Assembly (NCBI RefSeq): GCF_031844705.1
Contig: NZ_CP134609.1
Coordinates: 7,838,136 to 7,902,135, forward strand
Direction of reading: 5' to 3'
Source of the DNA: Streptomyces sp. ITFR-16
GTDB lineage: Bacteria > Actinomycetota > Actinomycetes > Streptomycetales > Streptomycetaceae
Length of the DNA stretch: 64,000 nt
The notes under the pieces were generated by a model that was not told where the DNA came from, made no database searches, and was given only the letters and a program-made list of their open reading frames with translations. Shown one piece after another: positions 42,672 through 49,720 of the stretch. Positions within the stretch are counted from its first letter, which is position 1; each line of letters begins with the position of its first letter. The position numbers and the translations under genes were made by a program.

Positions 42672-43016
42672 CTAAGGGGATGTTCGGGGCGCAATCAACT
42701 CCGAGTGGTATTTTGTGAGACATTCACTGCAGATCCACACGCGGGGCCCTGGCACAAGCTCGCGGTTGGGCGCGGGCGAGTGGCCACAGAAGGAGCAATA
42801 CATCTGCGCCAGCCAGACCGTCCTGCGCAGTGGAGGATTTGCCATTGGTGCTTCGGCAAGCCGAGTTTGGCACTCCTGCACACATCCCGCACAAATTTTT
42901 GAGCGGCGGCTGCCTGTCAGACTCCTATCTCCTGGCCGGAGACCGCCGCAAAACGCGCAGGCCTTCGCGTGCGTGCCGGACCAGCGGCGTAGGCGGTCGG
43001 TGAAACTACGCGCCAT
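42672..43016 (-). CDS. Double zinc-finger (ClpX C4-type) protein
   Basis: 114 residues with two Cys4 modules: ACAFCGGLRPGDRSLTGS...KICAGCVQEC and YCSFCGHSPAPNRELVPG...WICSECLTKY. Each resembles the N-terminal zinc finger of ClpX, which recruits substrates and adaptors. No ATPase domain is attached. It could be a ClpX-adaptor-like or substrate-binding decoy protein. GGGAGGA lies 15 nt before the ATG. Confidence 0.7.
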   Translation of the reverse strand: MARSFTDRLRRWSGTHAKACAFCGGLRPGDRSLTGSRRSKICAGCVQECQTRLAEAPMANPPLRRTVWLAQMYCSFCGHSPAPNRELVPGPRVWICSECLTKYHSELIAPRTSP

Positions 43017-43104
43017 GTGTATGAGCAACGGTCCTCCCAAAGCTGTTTAGTGAGTCCTATCCGCATTCAAGCAGGGCCGGACGTCGTGTGGCAGGGGTGG
43101 GGTT

Positions 43105-43683
43105 ATGTGGGAGACCGAGGAGTTTGGGGCGTCGCATGTGGGGCGCCCGGGCGCGGTACTGCCGGACGGTAGTGAGCCGGAGCCGGTCTTCTTCGATACC
43201 GGCAGCGGTTCGGCGGTCCACGAGACCAGCGACTGGTGGGTGTACGACGGCACGCTGGGTGCCCCGCTCGCGGCCGGGCTGCGCGGTTCGTGCTCGTGCG
43301 GCTGGCGCGGCACCACCCTGTACCCGCTGGACTGGCAGGAGGTCGCCGACGTCGGCGGGCCGGACCTGTACGACACCGAGGGCCTGGAGGCCGGCTGGGA
43401 CGAGCACATTGCCGGCACCGATGCCCGCACCGTCCCCGTTCCCGACGACATCACCGCCCTGGTCACGCAGCTGCGCACCCGTCTGGACGCCCTGACCGTG
43501 CAGGCGCCGCTCGCCGCGCTGAGGGTCGTCGGCGCTCTGGAGCGCACCAGCGCCGGTGCCGGCCGGGCGGCGGCGTACACGGTCCTCGACGACGAGCAGC
43601 CGTGGGATGCGGTCGCCACTGCCCTCGGACTCACCGAGGACGCCGCCCATGCCCTCGTCATGCGCCACACCCGGCGCTACTGA
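43105..43683 (+). CDS. Hypothetical actinobacterial protein
   Basis: 192 residues. The N-terminal half has FDTGSGSAVHETSDWWVYDG, TLGAPLAAGLRGSCSCGWRG (CxCGW), LYPLDWQEVADVG; the C-terminal half is helical with DDITALVTQLRTRLDALTVQ and AVATALGLTEDAAHALVMRH, the latter like a helix-turn-helix. A fragment of a relative is at 26800. Often found in plasmid or integrative-element regions, which fits the adjacent rep genes. It converges on the rep operon, overlapping its end by 7 bp. Confidence 0.65.
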   Translation: MWETEEFGASHVGRPGAVLPDGSEPEPVFFDTGSGSAVHETSDWWVYDGTLGAPLAAGLRGSCSCGWRGTTLYPLDWQEVADVGGPDLYDTEGLEAGWDEHIAGTDARTVPVPDDITALVTQLRTRLDALTVQAPLAALRVVGALERTSAGAGRAAAYTVLDDEQPWDAVATALGLTEDAAHALVMRHTRRY

Positions 43684-43973
43684 AGCCTGGGTGAAGCGGC
43701 GTAAGGAGTAAGGTCGATACCGGCCGAGCGGGCTTCCTTGAGCCGGGTGGACACCAGACCGGAGGAGACATTCAGCTCGCGCGCGATCTCGTAACCCTTC
43801 AGGCCCTGCGGGTGCAGTTCGACGATCTGGTCCCGTCGCCGCCGGGAGCGGGCCTCATACGCCGCACGTTCCTCGGCGATCATGCTGCGCACGGTCCGCG
43901 GGGACACGCCGAACCGGTCCGCAAGCTCGCGGGCCGTCGCGGTGCGACGCTCGCGTCTGGGCTCCTGCGTCAC
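43677..43973 (-). CDS. repB: RepB-like helix-turn-helix replication protein
   Basis: 98 residues with two helix-turn-helix motifs: TARELADRFGVSPRTVRSMI and GLKGYEIARELNVSSGLVST. The GTG start overlaps the repA stop (GTGA). A small sigma-like DNA-binding protein coupled to RepA is the arrangement of pAL5000-type plasmids, where RepB binds the origin. Name used by analogy. Confidence 0.65.
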   Translation of the reverse strand: MTQEPRRERRTATARELADRFGVSPRTVRSMIAEERAAYEARSRRRRDQIVELHPQGLKGYEIARELNVSSGLVSTRLKEARSAGIDLTPYAASPRLQ

Positions 43974-44926
43974 GGCTTCCCTCTCATGTACTCAAGCATG
44001 GCTTCGGTGCGCTCGTCGCGGCGTGCAGCGCGCGCCGCGCCGCCCTTCTTGGCACGGGCGGACTGGATGGCGACGAAGGTGGCCTCGTAGACCGCCGCAC
44101 CGTCCTTCCACATCCTGGAGCGCGTCGTGATCCACCGGTGGATGCTGTTGGCGATCGCACGCGCCTCCACGGCCGGCAGCGGCTCCGCGAATTCGGCGTT
44201 GCGGGTCTGTACCTCAGTGTGAATGGCGGTGTGGAGCGTGTCGGGGCTGCCGAAGTGGTGGCGTACCTCGCGGTACGCCCAGGTCCGGGCCGTCTCGAAG
44301 ATCGAGCAGTTGCGCCCCAGCCCGGTGATGTTGGTGCGGAACCGCTTGGTCTCCCGCCAGCGCGCGGGCGGCATGTGGCCGCTCAGCGCCTCCTCCAGGC
44401 CGCCGAGCGTGTGGAGCCCGCCGTGGAGCCACTCGGTGCTCCAGTCCGTGTGCAGCGGGTTCTTCGTCATCAGCCCCGAGTACGCCGCATCGCCGTCCAG
44501 CGCACGGCGCAAACCCTCGGTGACCGCGGCGGCGTAGGCCAGTGGCTTGCGCCGGGCGTACTCGGCCCGCGTCACCGCCTCCGCCAACGCCCACACCGCA
44601 TGAGCATGCCCGTTCACCGGGTTCTCCACGACCGCGTTGGGCAGCGGATGCGACCCCACCGACGACACCGCCCGCAGCACCGCATCCGAGTGGTCCACGT
44701 CCACGACGAGGAGGTTGCTCATCGCCGACGGGTTCGCCTCCACATACCGACGGGTCATCGCCACCGGCCGCCGCTCACGCCGGATCCCCTCCTGCAGCCG
44801 GTTCGTCGCGTACGGCCGCAACGGCAGCCACAACTCGTCCCACTGGACTCCGGGCGACTCGACGTAAATGCGCTGATCATCCCGGGTGCCCCAGCCGCGA
44901 AGGGCCTGACACGCCGTGAACTTCAA
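43970..44926 (-). CDS. repA: RepA replication initiator (pAL5000/ColE2-related, PriCT domain)
   Basis: 318 residues. RPYATNRLQEGIRRERRPVA, LLVVDVDHSDAV (acidic motif), NAVVENPVNGHAHAVWALAE, RRKPLAYAAAVTEGLRRALD, GDAAYSGLMTKNPLHTDWST and LGRNCSIFETARTWAY are the conserved segments of the Replicase family; the C-terminal part (VEARAIANSIHRWITTRSRM) is a PriCT-like domain. Such initiators prime and start theta replication. The TTG start at 44926 is uncertain because the first ~10 codons overlap a repeated DNA element; a start near VQWDELW is possible. Confidence 0.8.
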   Translation of the reverse strand: MKFTACQALRGWGTRDDQRIYVESPGVQWDELWLPLRPYATNRLQEGIRRERRPVAMTRRYVEANPSAMSNLLVVDVDHSDAVLRAVSSVGSHPLPNAVVENPVNGHAHAVWALAEAVTRAEYARRKPLAYAAAVTEGLRRALDGDAAYSGLMTKNPLHTDWSTEWLHGGLHTLGGLEEALSGHMPPARWRETKRFRTNITGLGRNCSIFETARTWAYREVRHHFGSPDTLHTAIHTEVQTRNAEFAEPLPAVEARAIANSIHRWITTRSRMWKDGAAVYEATFVAIQSARAKKGGAARAARRDERTEAMLEYMRGKP

Positions 44927-45279
44927 AGTAGGTCGTGAGCCAAGTCAGATGATTCGGGGCTCTGGGCCTGCGGCTTCTACCGCGCAGGCCCAGAGCCCCG
45001 AGGTGGGCTCATCTTCAAAGTAGGTCGTGAGCCAAGTCGGATGGTTGGGGATTCCCACGTGCAGTCTGCACGTGGACGCCGGCTACGTCGCGAGAAACGG
45101 AGGGCTACTTCGACGAGCGCTGAGAGTAGGGCTGCACATCACCGCCGCCGGTGCAGGACGGCGGCGGCCCCGGCGGTGATCTCGACCGCTGACCCCCTCG
45201 ATGCGGTGCTTGGGCCACGAAGTGGCAACCGGCAGGGAAGGCTGAACCATCTGACTTGGCTTCGTGACGGACTTTAAAG
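44921..45279. repeat. Three-copy 36-bp repeat with palindromes; candidate origin
   Basis: CTTCAAAGTAGGTCGTGAGC followed by CAAGTCAGATGATT occurs at 44921-44954, again (two changes) at 45013-45046, and inverted with more changes at 45245-45279. Between the first two is a perfect 18-bp hairpin (44955-44972 with 44983-45000). Between the second and third are smaller palindromes (CCACGTGCAG at 45055 and complement). It lies immediately upstream of repA, where the origin of related plasmids is. The outer inverted pair could instead be the ends of a ~270-bp miniature transposon. Confidence 0.6.
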
Positions 45280-45283
45280 ATAT

Positions 45284-46012
45284 GGCCCTACTGAAGTCCG
45301 CCCAAGCAGCGCGATCACAGGGCAGCCGCCGTGCCGTACACGCCCACGGACGAGGTACCTGCGTGGACCATAATTCGAACAGATGCTCTAATTGGTGGAT
45401 GGACTCCCTCCACTTTCCCGATGGCCTCGTCTGTTGTCCTGTCGCACTTAAGGTTGAGTGTTCTCACTGAACTTTGGTGACGGGTAGGTTCGTCTCATTG
45501 GAGTTTGAGTGGCGGGGCGGGGCGAGGCAGCGGGCAAAGTCGGTCGTGTCGGCCTCGCTGACGTGCCAGGGGGCGGGCGCCCACCCGGCGGCTCGGGCGG
45601 CGTTGATGGACGGCATTTGCCGGGAGGTGGCGGGCCGGGTCCCGGACAGCGCGCAGATCGTCTTCGAGACGACGGGTGTCTGCACTGTGCTGCCTTGGAG
45701 CTGGAGCTGGAGCTGGAGCTGGAGCCCGAACCGGCCTTCCTGCTCGGCCTGTCGGGCCGCGGTGGACGTGATGCTGCCGCGGGTGGACCTGCCGGAGGTC
45801 TTCTCCCGGACCGGCGGCCAGGCGTTCACCTCGGTCGCCGGCGGCATCGTGTCCGGGTCTGTTGTCCCTGGCCAGGTCCGCCCACGGCCCACGGTTCGCG
45901 GGCCTGCCGGGCCAGAAGGATGTGCGGTGCGGGATGCGGCCGGGGCGTGCCGTGGTGGCACGCCCCGGCCGGCGTACGGATGGGCTGACCGGCCGGAGGG
46001 GGTGTGCCGGGT
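45284..46012. other. Unassigned 730 bp
   Basis: Overlapping frames run in both directions. The rightward one from 45474 (FVSLEFEWRGGARQRAKSVV, DSAQIVFETTGVCTVLPW) looks weakly protein-like up to the hexanucleotide repeat at 45697 and then loses sense, so a decayed gene is likely. Confidence 0.3.
45697..45726. repeat. GGAGCT hexanucleotide repeat (x5)
   Basis: Five tandem GGAGCT/C units. In one frame it encodes Leu-Glu repeats, in another Trp-Ser. Confidence 0.8.
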
Positions 46013-46762
46013 TCAGCAGAGGGTGGTCGCCACCGTGGTGTCGGGCAGGTAGGCCGGCTGTCGACCGCGAGTGAAGTTACCGTTGAGGAAGAGTTCTGCC
46101 TTGGTGTCGCTGAGCGTGAAGGTGTAGCGTCCGTGCGGCCGGTTCTCGCAGGAGAAGCGGAAGCGGTCCCTCACCTCGGCCACCTCGTAGTACCAGTCCG
46201 CCCTCTCGGCGAAGGAGCCCGCGCGCACGAGCTTTCCTCTCGGGTCGCGGATCTGGAACTTACCGCTCATCACGCACCCACTGCGGTTCCATCCGATGAC
46301 ATCGCCCTCCCAGCACTCGAACCGCAGGTAGCCGTGCGGTCCCGTGACGGAGTCGATGCAGCTCTTCCAGCGGACCGAGGTATAGCGGTCGGAGCTGTAG
46401 GAGTCCTTTCCGGCGCACTGCGGCGTGGTCTCGTCGGCGTGGGGAACGGGGCCCGTCCCGGCCTCCTCGACCGGGTCTGCCTCCGGCTCCTTTCCGGGCT
46501 CGCGGGAGGGCTTCTTGATGATGATGTTCAGCAGCTTCAGGTCATTGGCCACCCACTCCTCTCTTGTCTTCGCCACCGACGACGTGAGGTCCGGATTCTC
46601 CGGGTCCGGCAGGGCGTCGACTTCCGCGCCGTCGACCAGGACGACGGGCGGCTGGTCCTGCGAGGGAGTGTTCGCCTCGTCGGCGGCTGCGGGGTAGGCG
46701 CCGACGAGCACGGCGAGCGCGGCAGCGAGAGTCACCGCCGTACCTCGGGGGGCAAGACGCAC
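46013..46762 (-). CDS. Secreted protein, unknown function
   Basis: 249 residues from GTG with AAAGGAAAG ahead. Signal peptide RLAPRGTAVTLAAALAVLVG...AAA, an acidic proline-rich linker (residues ~30-115: DQPPVVLVDGAEVDALPDPE, KEPEADPVEEAGTGPVP), then a C-terminal domain with four or more cysteines: RYTSVRWKSCIDSVTGPHGY, LRFECWEGDVIGWNRSGCVM, RFRFSCENRPHGRYTFTL. The last part looks like a beta-sandwich. It is encoded on the same strand as the exported ACP-like gene 477 bp upstream. Confidence 0.7.
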   Translation of the reverse strand: MRLAPRGTAVTLAAALAVLVGAYPAAADEANTPSQDQPPVVLVDGAEVDALPDPENPDLTSSVAKTREEWVANDLKLLNIIIKKPSREPGKEPEADPVEEAGTGPVPHADETTPQCAGKDSYSSDRYTSVRWKSCIDSVTGPHGYLRFECWEGDVIGWNRSGCVMSGKFQIRDPRGKLVRAGSFAERADWYYEVAEVRDRFRFSCENRPHGRYTFTLSDTKAELFLNGNFTRGRQPAYLPDTTVATTLC

Positions 46763-47239
46763 AGCTGGCTTTCCTTTCGTCAGCGCCGGGGCGGGCAACG
46801 CCCCGGCGCAGAGAGGCATCCTTCTAGGAACGACCGGCGCCGTCCGCCGTAACGGCACGTCGGCTGGCCGCCCGTACCCTCGGGGCCCCGGGGAGGGCGC
46901 GGCTGCCTGGGCATGAGGGTGTCGCACCGGGCCGCCCCCCTGTCTCTGCTGATCTGCCGTACAAGACGTGGGAGGAATGTGCCGCCGTCCTGGCGGAGGC
47001 CGGGCCGCTGACGGGCGGGCGGGATGGGGCCCGTCACCAGGGACATGCCGGCCACGGTGCCCTACGGTCTCGCCGCGGCCCGGCTCACCCCCGGCCGGCA
47101 GATCAGGCTGCTGGCCCGGGGGCTCCGCCGTCACCCGGACCGCCCGCGTCCGCCGAATCCCAGCGCCCGATCCCTGTGCTATGCCCCTTGGGCTACGTTC
47201 CGGGACGGCCACGATCCGCGGGCCGGATGCACCCAGCCG
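46763..47239. other. 477-bp gap
   Basis: No complete gene. Rightward phrases such as YKTWEECAAVLAEAGPLTG (46960-47015) and VPYGLAAARLTPGRQIRLLA (47050-47110) are protein-like but unconnected. The promoter of the secreted-protein gene should be at its left edge. Confidence 0.35.
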
Positions 47240-47611
47240 CTACCGATGGCTGGCATTGATGAAGTCGACGGCGTCCTGGACGGTGATGATCTTCTCTGCC
47301 TCCTCCTCGGGGATCTCGGTGTCGAACTCCTCCTCCAGCGCCATCACGATCTCCGGCATGTCCAGGTCGTCCGCGCCGAGGTCTTCCATGAGACGGGCAT
47401 CGGGAACCACCGCTTCTCGCGGAACCCCCAACTGATCGGCGATGACGCGCACGACCCTCTCCTTGACGGTTGCCATATGCACTTCCACCGGGGGCACCTG
47501 CACTGCCACCTGCGCCGGAGGCACCGGCACCGTCGCGGCACCGGCCACGCCTGCTGCCCCTGTCACGAACACAGCAGCTGCGGCTGCCACCGCAGCAAAA
47601 CGACCTCGCAC
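47240..47611 (-). CDS. Exported acyl carrier protein-like protein lacking the Ppant serine
   Basis: 123 residues from GTG 47611, positioned 6 nt after AGGAGG. Residues 1-25 (MRGRFAAVAAAAAVFVTGAA...GA) are a Sec signal, followed by a valine/proline-rich linker and a complete ACP fold: MATVKERVVRVIADQLGVPR, EAVVPDARLMEDLGADDLDM, PEIVMALEEEFDTEIPEEEA. The universal DSL motif reads DDL, so the serine that carries 4'-phosphopantetheine is an aspartate; acyl carriage is impossible. An internal ATG (47476) with GGTGGAAG ahead could give a cytoplasmic form. It is divergent from the exported EF-Tu paralogue. The role is unknown. Confidence 0.85.
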   Translation of the reverse strand: MRGRFAAVAAAAAVFVTGAAGVAGAATVPVPPAQVAVQVPPVEVHMATVKERVVRVIADQLGVPREAVVPDARLMEDLGADDLDMPEIVMALEEEFDTEIPEEEAEKIITVQDAVDFINASHR

Positions 47612-47830
47612 GTAGAACCTCCTCATCGAGATGCAGCATCCGCGAGCGGGCTTCGACGCGGCTCCGTACCCTGCCGGACACCCCGCTCACCGACTGGTGA
47701 AACGATCATGCGGCCCGGAGGTCACCACCCGCGGCGTACTCACCGGTCCTTGCCGGAGCCCCGCGGCAGGCGCTGGAGCGCCTGCCGGAAGGGCAGTGAC
47801 CTGCGCATCCGGTGAATCGTTACACCGCGC
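47612..47830. promoter_or_regulatory. Shared divergent promoter region
   Basis: The 219 bp between the ACP-like and EF-Tu-like genes. It contains a perfect 10-bp hairpin (47765-47774 with 47777-47786). On the right strand TGACCT and TACACC are 18 bp apart with the -10 only 4 bp from the ATG, and no Shine-Dalgarno sequence is seen, so the EF-Tu-like message may be nearly leaderless. Confidence 0.4.
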
Positions 47831-49114
47831 ATGAGGAAGAGCACGCGCCGTGAGGCGCTCCGGTACGGGCTGGCAGGTATCGCGGCCATCGGCACGACGC
47901 CGGCCCTGCCCGCCGCAGCCAAGGCATCAGCAGTTTTCCGCCCCGGGCTCGCCGCCGAGCGCGCCAGGCCCCTTGTCGGCACGATCGGCCACGCGGGCGA
48001 CGGGAAGACGACGCTGGCGTCGGCGCTGACCACGGTCCTCGCCAGGAAGTACGGCGGCAAGGCCCGCAGCGTCGACCAGATCACCAGCGCCCCGGCCGAG
48101 GAGGTCGAGGGGGTCCCGATCCGCGCCAGCCGTGTCGAATACGCCACCCCGGCCCGCGGATACACGCATGTGGACTGCGCCAGTCGCGCCGACTGCGTCA
48201 AGAACATGATCATGGGGACACCGAGGCTGGACGCCGTGATCCTGGTCGTGTCCGCCAACGACAGCATGCTGCCCGATGCCAGGGAGCAGGTTCGTCTGGC
48301 CCGGAAGGCCGGGGTGGGCTCCATCGTGGTCTTCATGAGCAAGTGCGACCTGGTTGATGATCCGGAGACGCTCGACCTGGTGGAGATGGAAATCCGGGAG
48401 CATCTCTCACGGGACGGATTCCCCGGCGACGACGTGCCGGTCGTCCGTGGCTCCGCGCTCAAGGCGCTGGAAGGTGAGAATGCGTGGGAGGAGTCGATCG
48501 TCCGCCTGGCCACCCAGCTGGACGGCTCCGTCCCCGATCCGCAGCAGCCCCTCGACAAGCCGTTCCTGATGCCCGTCGAAAGCGTCAGCTCCCAGAGCGG
48601 TGACACCACCGTCGTCACCGGCACCATCGAGCACGGCACCATCAGGACCGGCGACGAAATGGAGATCGTCGGCGGCGAACAGACGCTCAGGGCCACCTGC
48701 ACGGGCATCGAGCAGTGGGGCCAGAGGGCGGACAGCGCCCGGAGCGGCGAGAGCTGCCGAGTGGCGCTGCGAGACGTCCGGCCCGAGCAGGTCGGCCGAG
48801 GTCTCGTCCTGGCCCGGCCGGGCTCGATCACGGCGCGCACCCGGTTGGAGGCCGAGGTCTACTTCCCCAGCCAGGAGGAGGGCGGCCACGGCACAGCCGT
48901 CGAGACCGGCCACCGCTCTCAGTTCCACTTCCGCACGGCAGAGGTCACCGGGTCCATCGAGCTGCCCGAAAACGTCAAGAGTATCGAGCCGGGAGATCAC
49001 ATCACGGTGAGGGCCACCCTGCTCCGCCCGGTCGCGATGGACAACGGGGCGCGCTTCACCATCCGCGAGGACGGCCGCCCCGTGGGCTTCGGTATGAGGG
49101 TCACTCCTCAGTGA
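47831..49114 (+). CDS. Tat-exported EF-Tu paralogue with degenerate GTPase motifs
   Basis: 427 residues. MRKSTRREALRYGLAGIAAI begins with a twin-arginine (TRREALR) signal, then a full EF-Tu: domain 1 from VGTIGHAGDGKTTLASALTT, domains 2 and 3 from DKPFLMPVESV through RFTIREDGRPVGFGMRV. Against EF-Tu consensus the P loop (GHVDHGKT) is GHAGDGKT; switch I GITI is GVPI, losing the magnesium threonine; DCPGHADY is DCASRADC, losing the DxxG glycine and the catalytic histidine; NKCD is SKCD. Several regions remain closely EF-Tu-like (LVEMEIREHLSRDGFPGDD, VRGSALKALEGE). It cannot act as a normal elongation factor, and should be outside the membrane. Confidence 0.88.
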   Translation: MRKSTRREALRYGLAGIAAIGTTPALPAAAKASAVFRPGLAAERARPLVGTIGHAGDGKTTLASALTTVLARKYGGKARSVDQITSAPAEEVEGVPIRASRVEYATPARGYTHVDCASRADCVKNMIMGTPRLDAVILVVSANDSMLPDAREQVRLARKAGVGSIVVFMSKCDLVDDPETLDLVEMEIREHLSRDGFPGDDVPVVRGSALKALEGENAWEESIVRLATQLDGSVPDPQQPLDKPFLMPVESVSSQSGDTTVVTGTIEHGTIRTGDEMEIVGGEQTLRATCTGIEQWGQRADSARSGESCRVALRDVRPEQVGRGLVLARPGSITARTRLEAEVYFPSQEEGGHGTAVETGHRSQFHFRTAEVTGSIELPENVKSIEPGDHITVRATLLRPVAMDNGARFTIREDGRPVGFGMRVTPQ

Positions 49115-49339
49115 CGTAGCGGATGCGCCAGCCGCCGAAGTGTCCGTACGGGCGTTGCGAAGTTGGCGTCGCCGACAGGCGAAGAACCGCGGCCCCGACG
49201 GCAAGTACGACCTGGCTCCTGGCCCGATGGGTATGGGGCAACCTGCGTTCGCACCTTTGGCTCCCCAGGTGCCTCAGCACCCTTGGCCTGACCGGGCGCC
49301 GACCATCGCTCAAACCTGAATGAGATCGCTCAACCTTCG

Positions 49340-49570
49340 GTGCGACAGGACATCCGTGCGCAGCAGGCGTGGAATGACGCTTACGACGCCCTCGCCGTGC
49401 CGAACCCCCGCCACTCCACGGTGCTGCGCCGACGGTTGCTCCGTTTGTCGGTCCTCCTGCACACGCACCCGTTCTGGTCGACCACTCCTGGCGGTGTGCC
49501 AGCGGCCAGGGTGGAGCTGCGCCGCCGGGCCCGGACGGCTGCGCACCCACGCGGGGAGCAATCGGCGTGA
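49340..49570 (+). CDS. Small hypothetical protein upstream of LexA-like gene
   Basis: 76 residues: RAQQAWNDAYDALAVPNPRH, STVLRRRLLRLSVLLHTHPF, WSTTPGGVPAARVELRRRAR. The stop overlaps the GTG of the next frame by 4 bp (GTGA). I recall similar small proteins before LexA-like repressors in Streptomyces terminal and plasmid regions. Function unknown. Confidence 0.5.
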   Translation: MRQDIRAQQAWNDAYDALAVPNPRHSTVLRRRLLRLSVLLHTHPFWSTTPGGVPAARVELRRRARTAAHPRGEQSA

Positions 49571-49720
49571 GCCGCCAGGCCGCAGGAAGCGGTCCTGCGC
49601 GTGGTGCGGGAGCGGATCGCCGAGCACGGCGAGGGGCCCTCGGTCCGGGAGATCGGTGCCCGGGCGGTCTGTCGAGTACGAGCTCGGGCGCCTGGAGGCG
49701 CTCGAGCCTTGCTTCCGGCC
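49567..49720 (+). pseudogene. LexA-like repressor remnant
   Basis: EAVLRVVRERIAEHGEGPSV, REIGARA and, in a shifted frame, SVEYELGRLEALE are the winged helix of LexA (REIGxxxGLxSxSSVxxxLxxLE). The GLSS turn is deleted and the protease domain is missing. The helicase remnant adjoins it tail to tail. Confidence 0.55.

Noticed and set aside
45474..46052. 192-residue rightward reading frame
   Set aside because: No start signal, frame loses protein character at the GGAGCT repeat, and the opposite strand is equally open; treated as decay.
47831..49114. Reading the EF-Tu paralogue as SelB, CysN or a tetracycline-resistance GTPase
   Set aside because: Domain order and sequence over all three domains follow EF-Tu (for example VRGSALKALEGE and the C-terminal RFTIREDGRPVG), without extra C-terminal domains.
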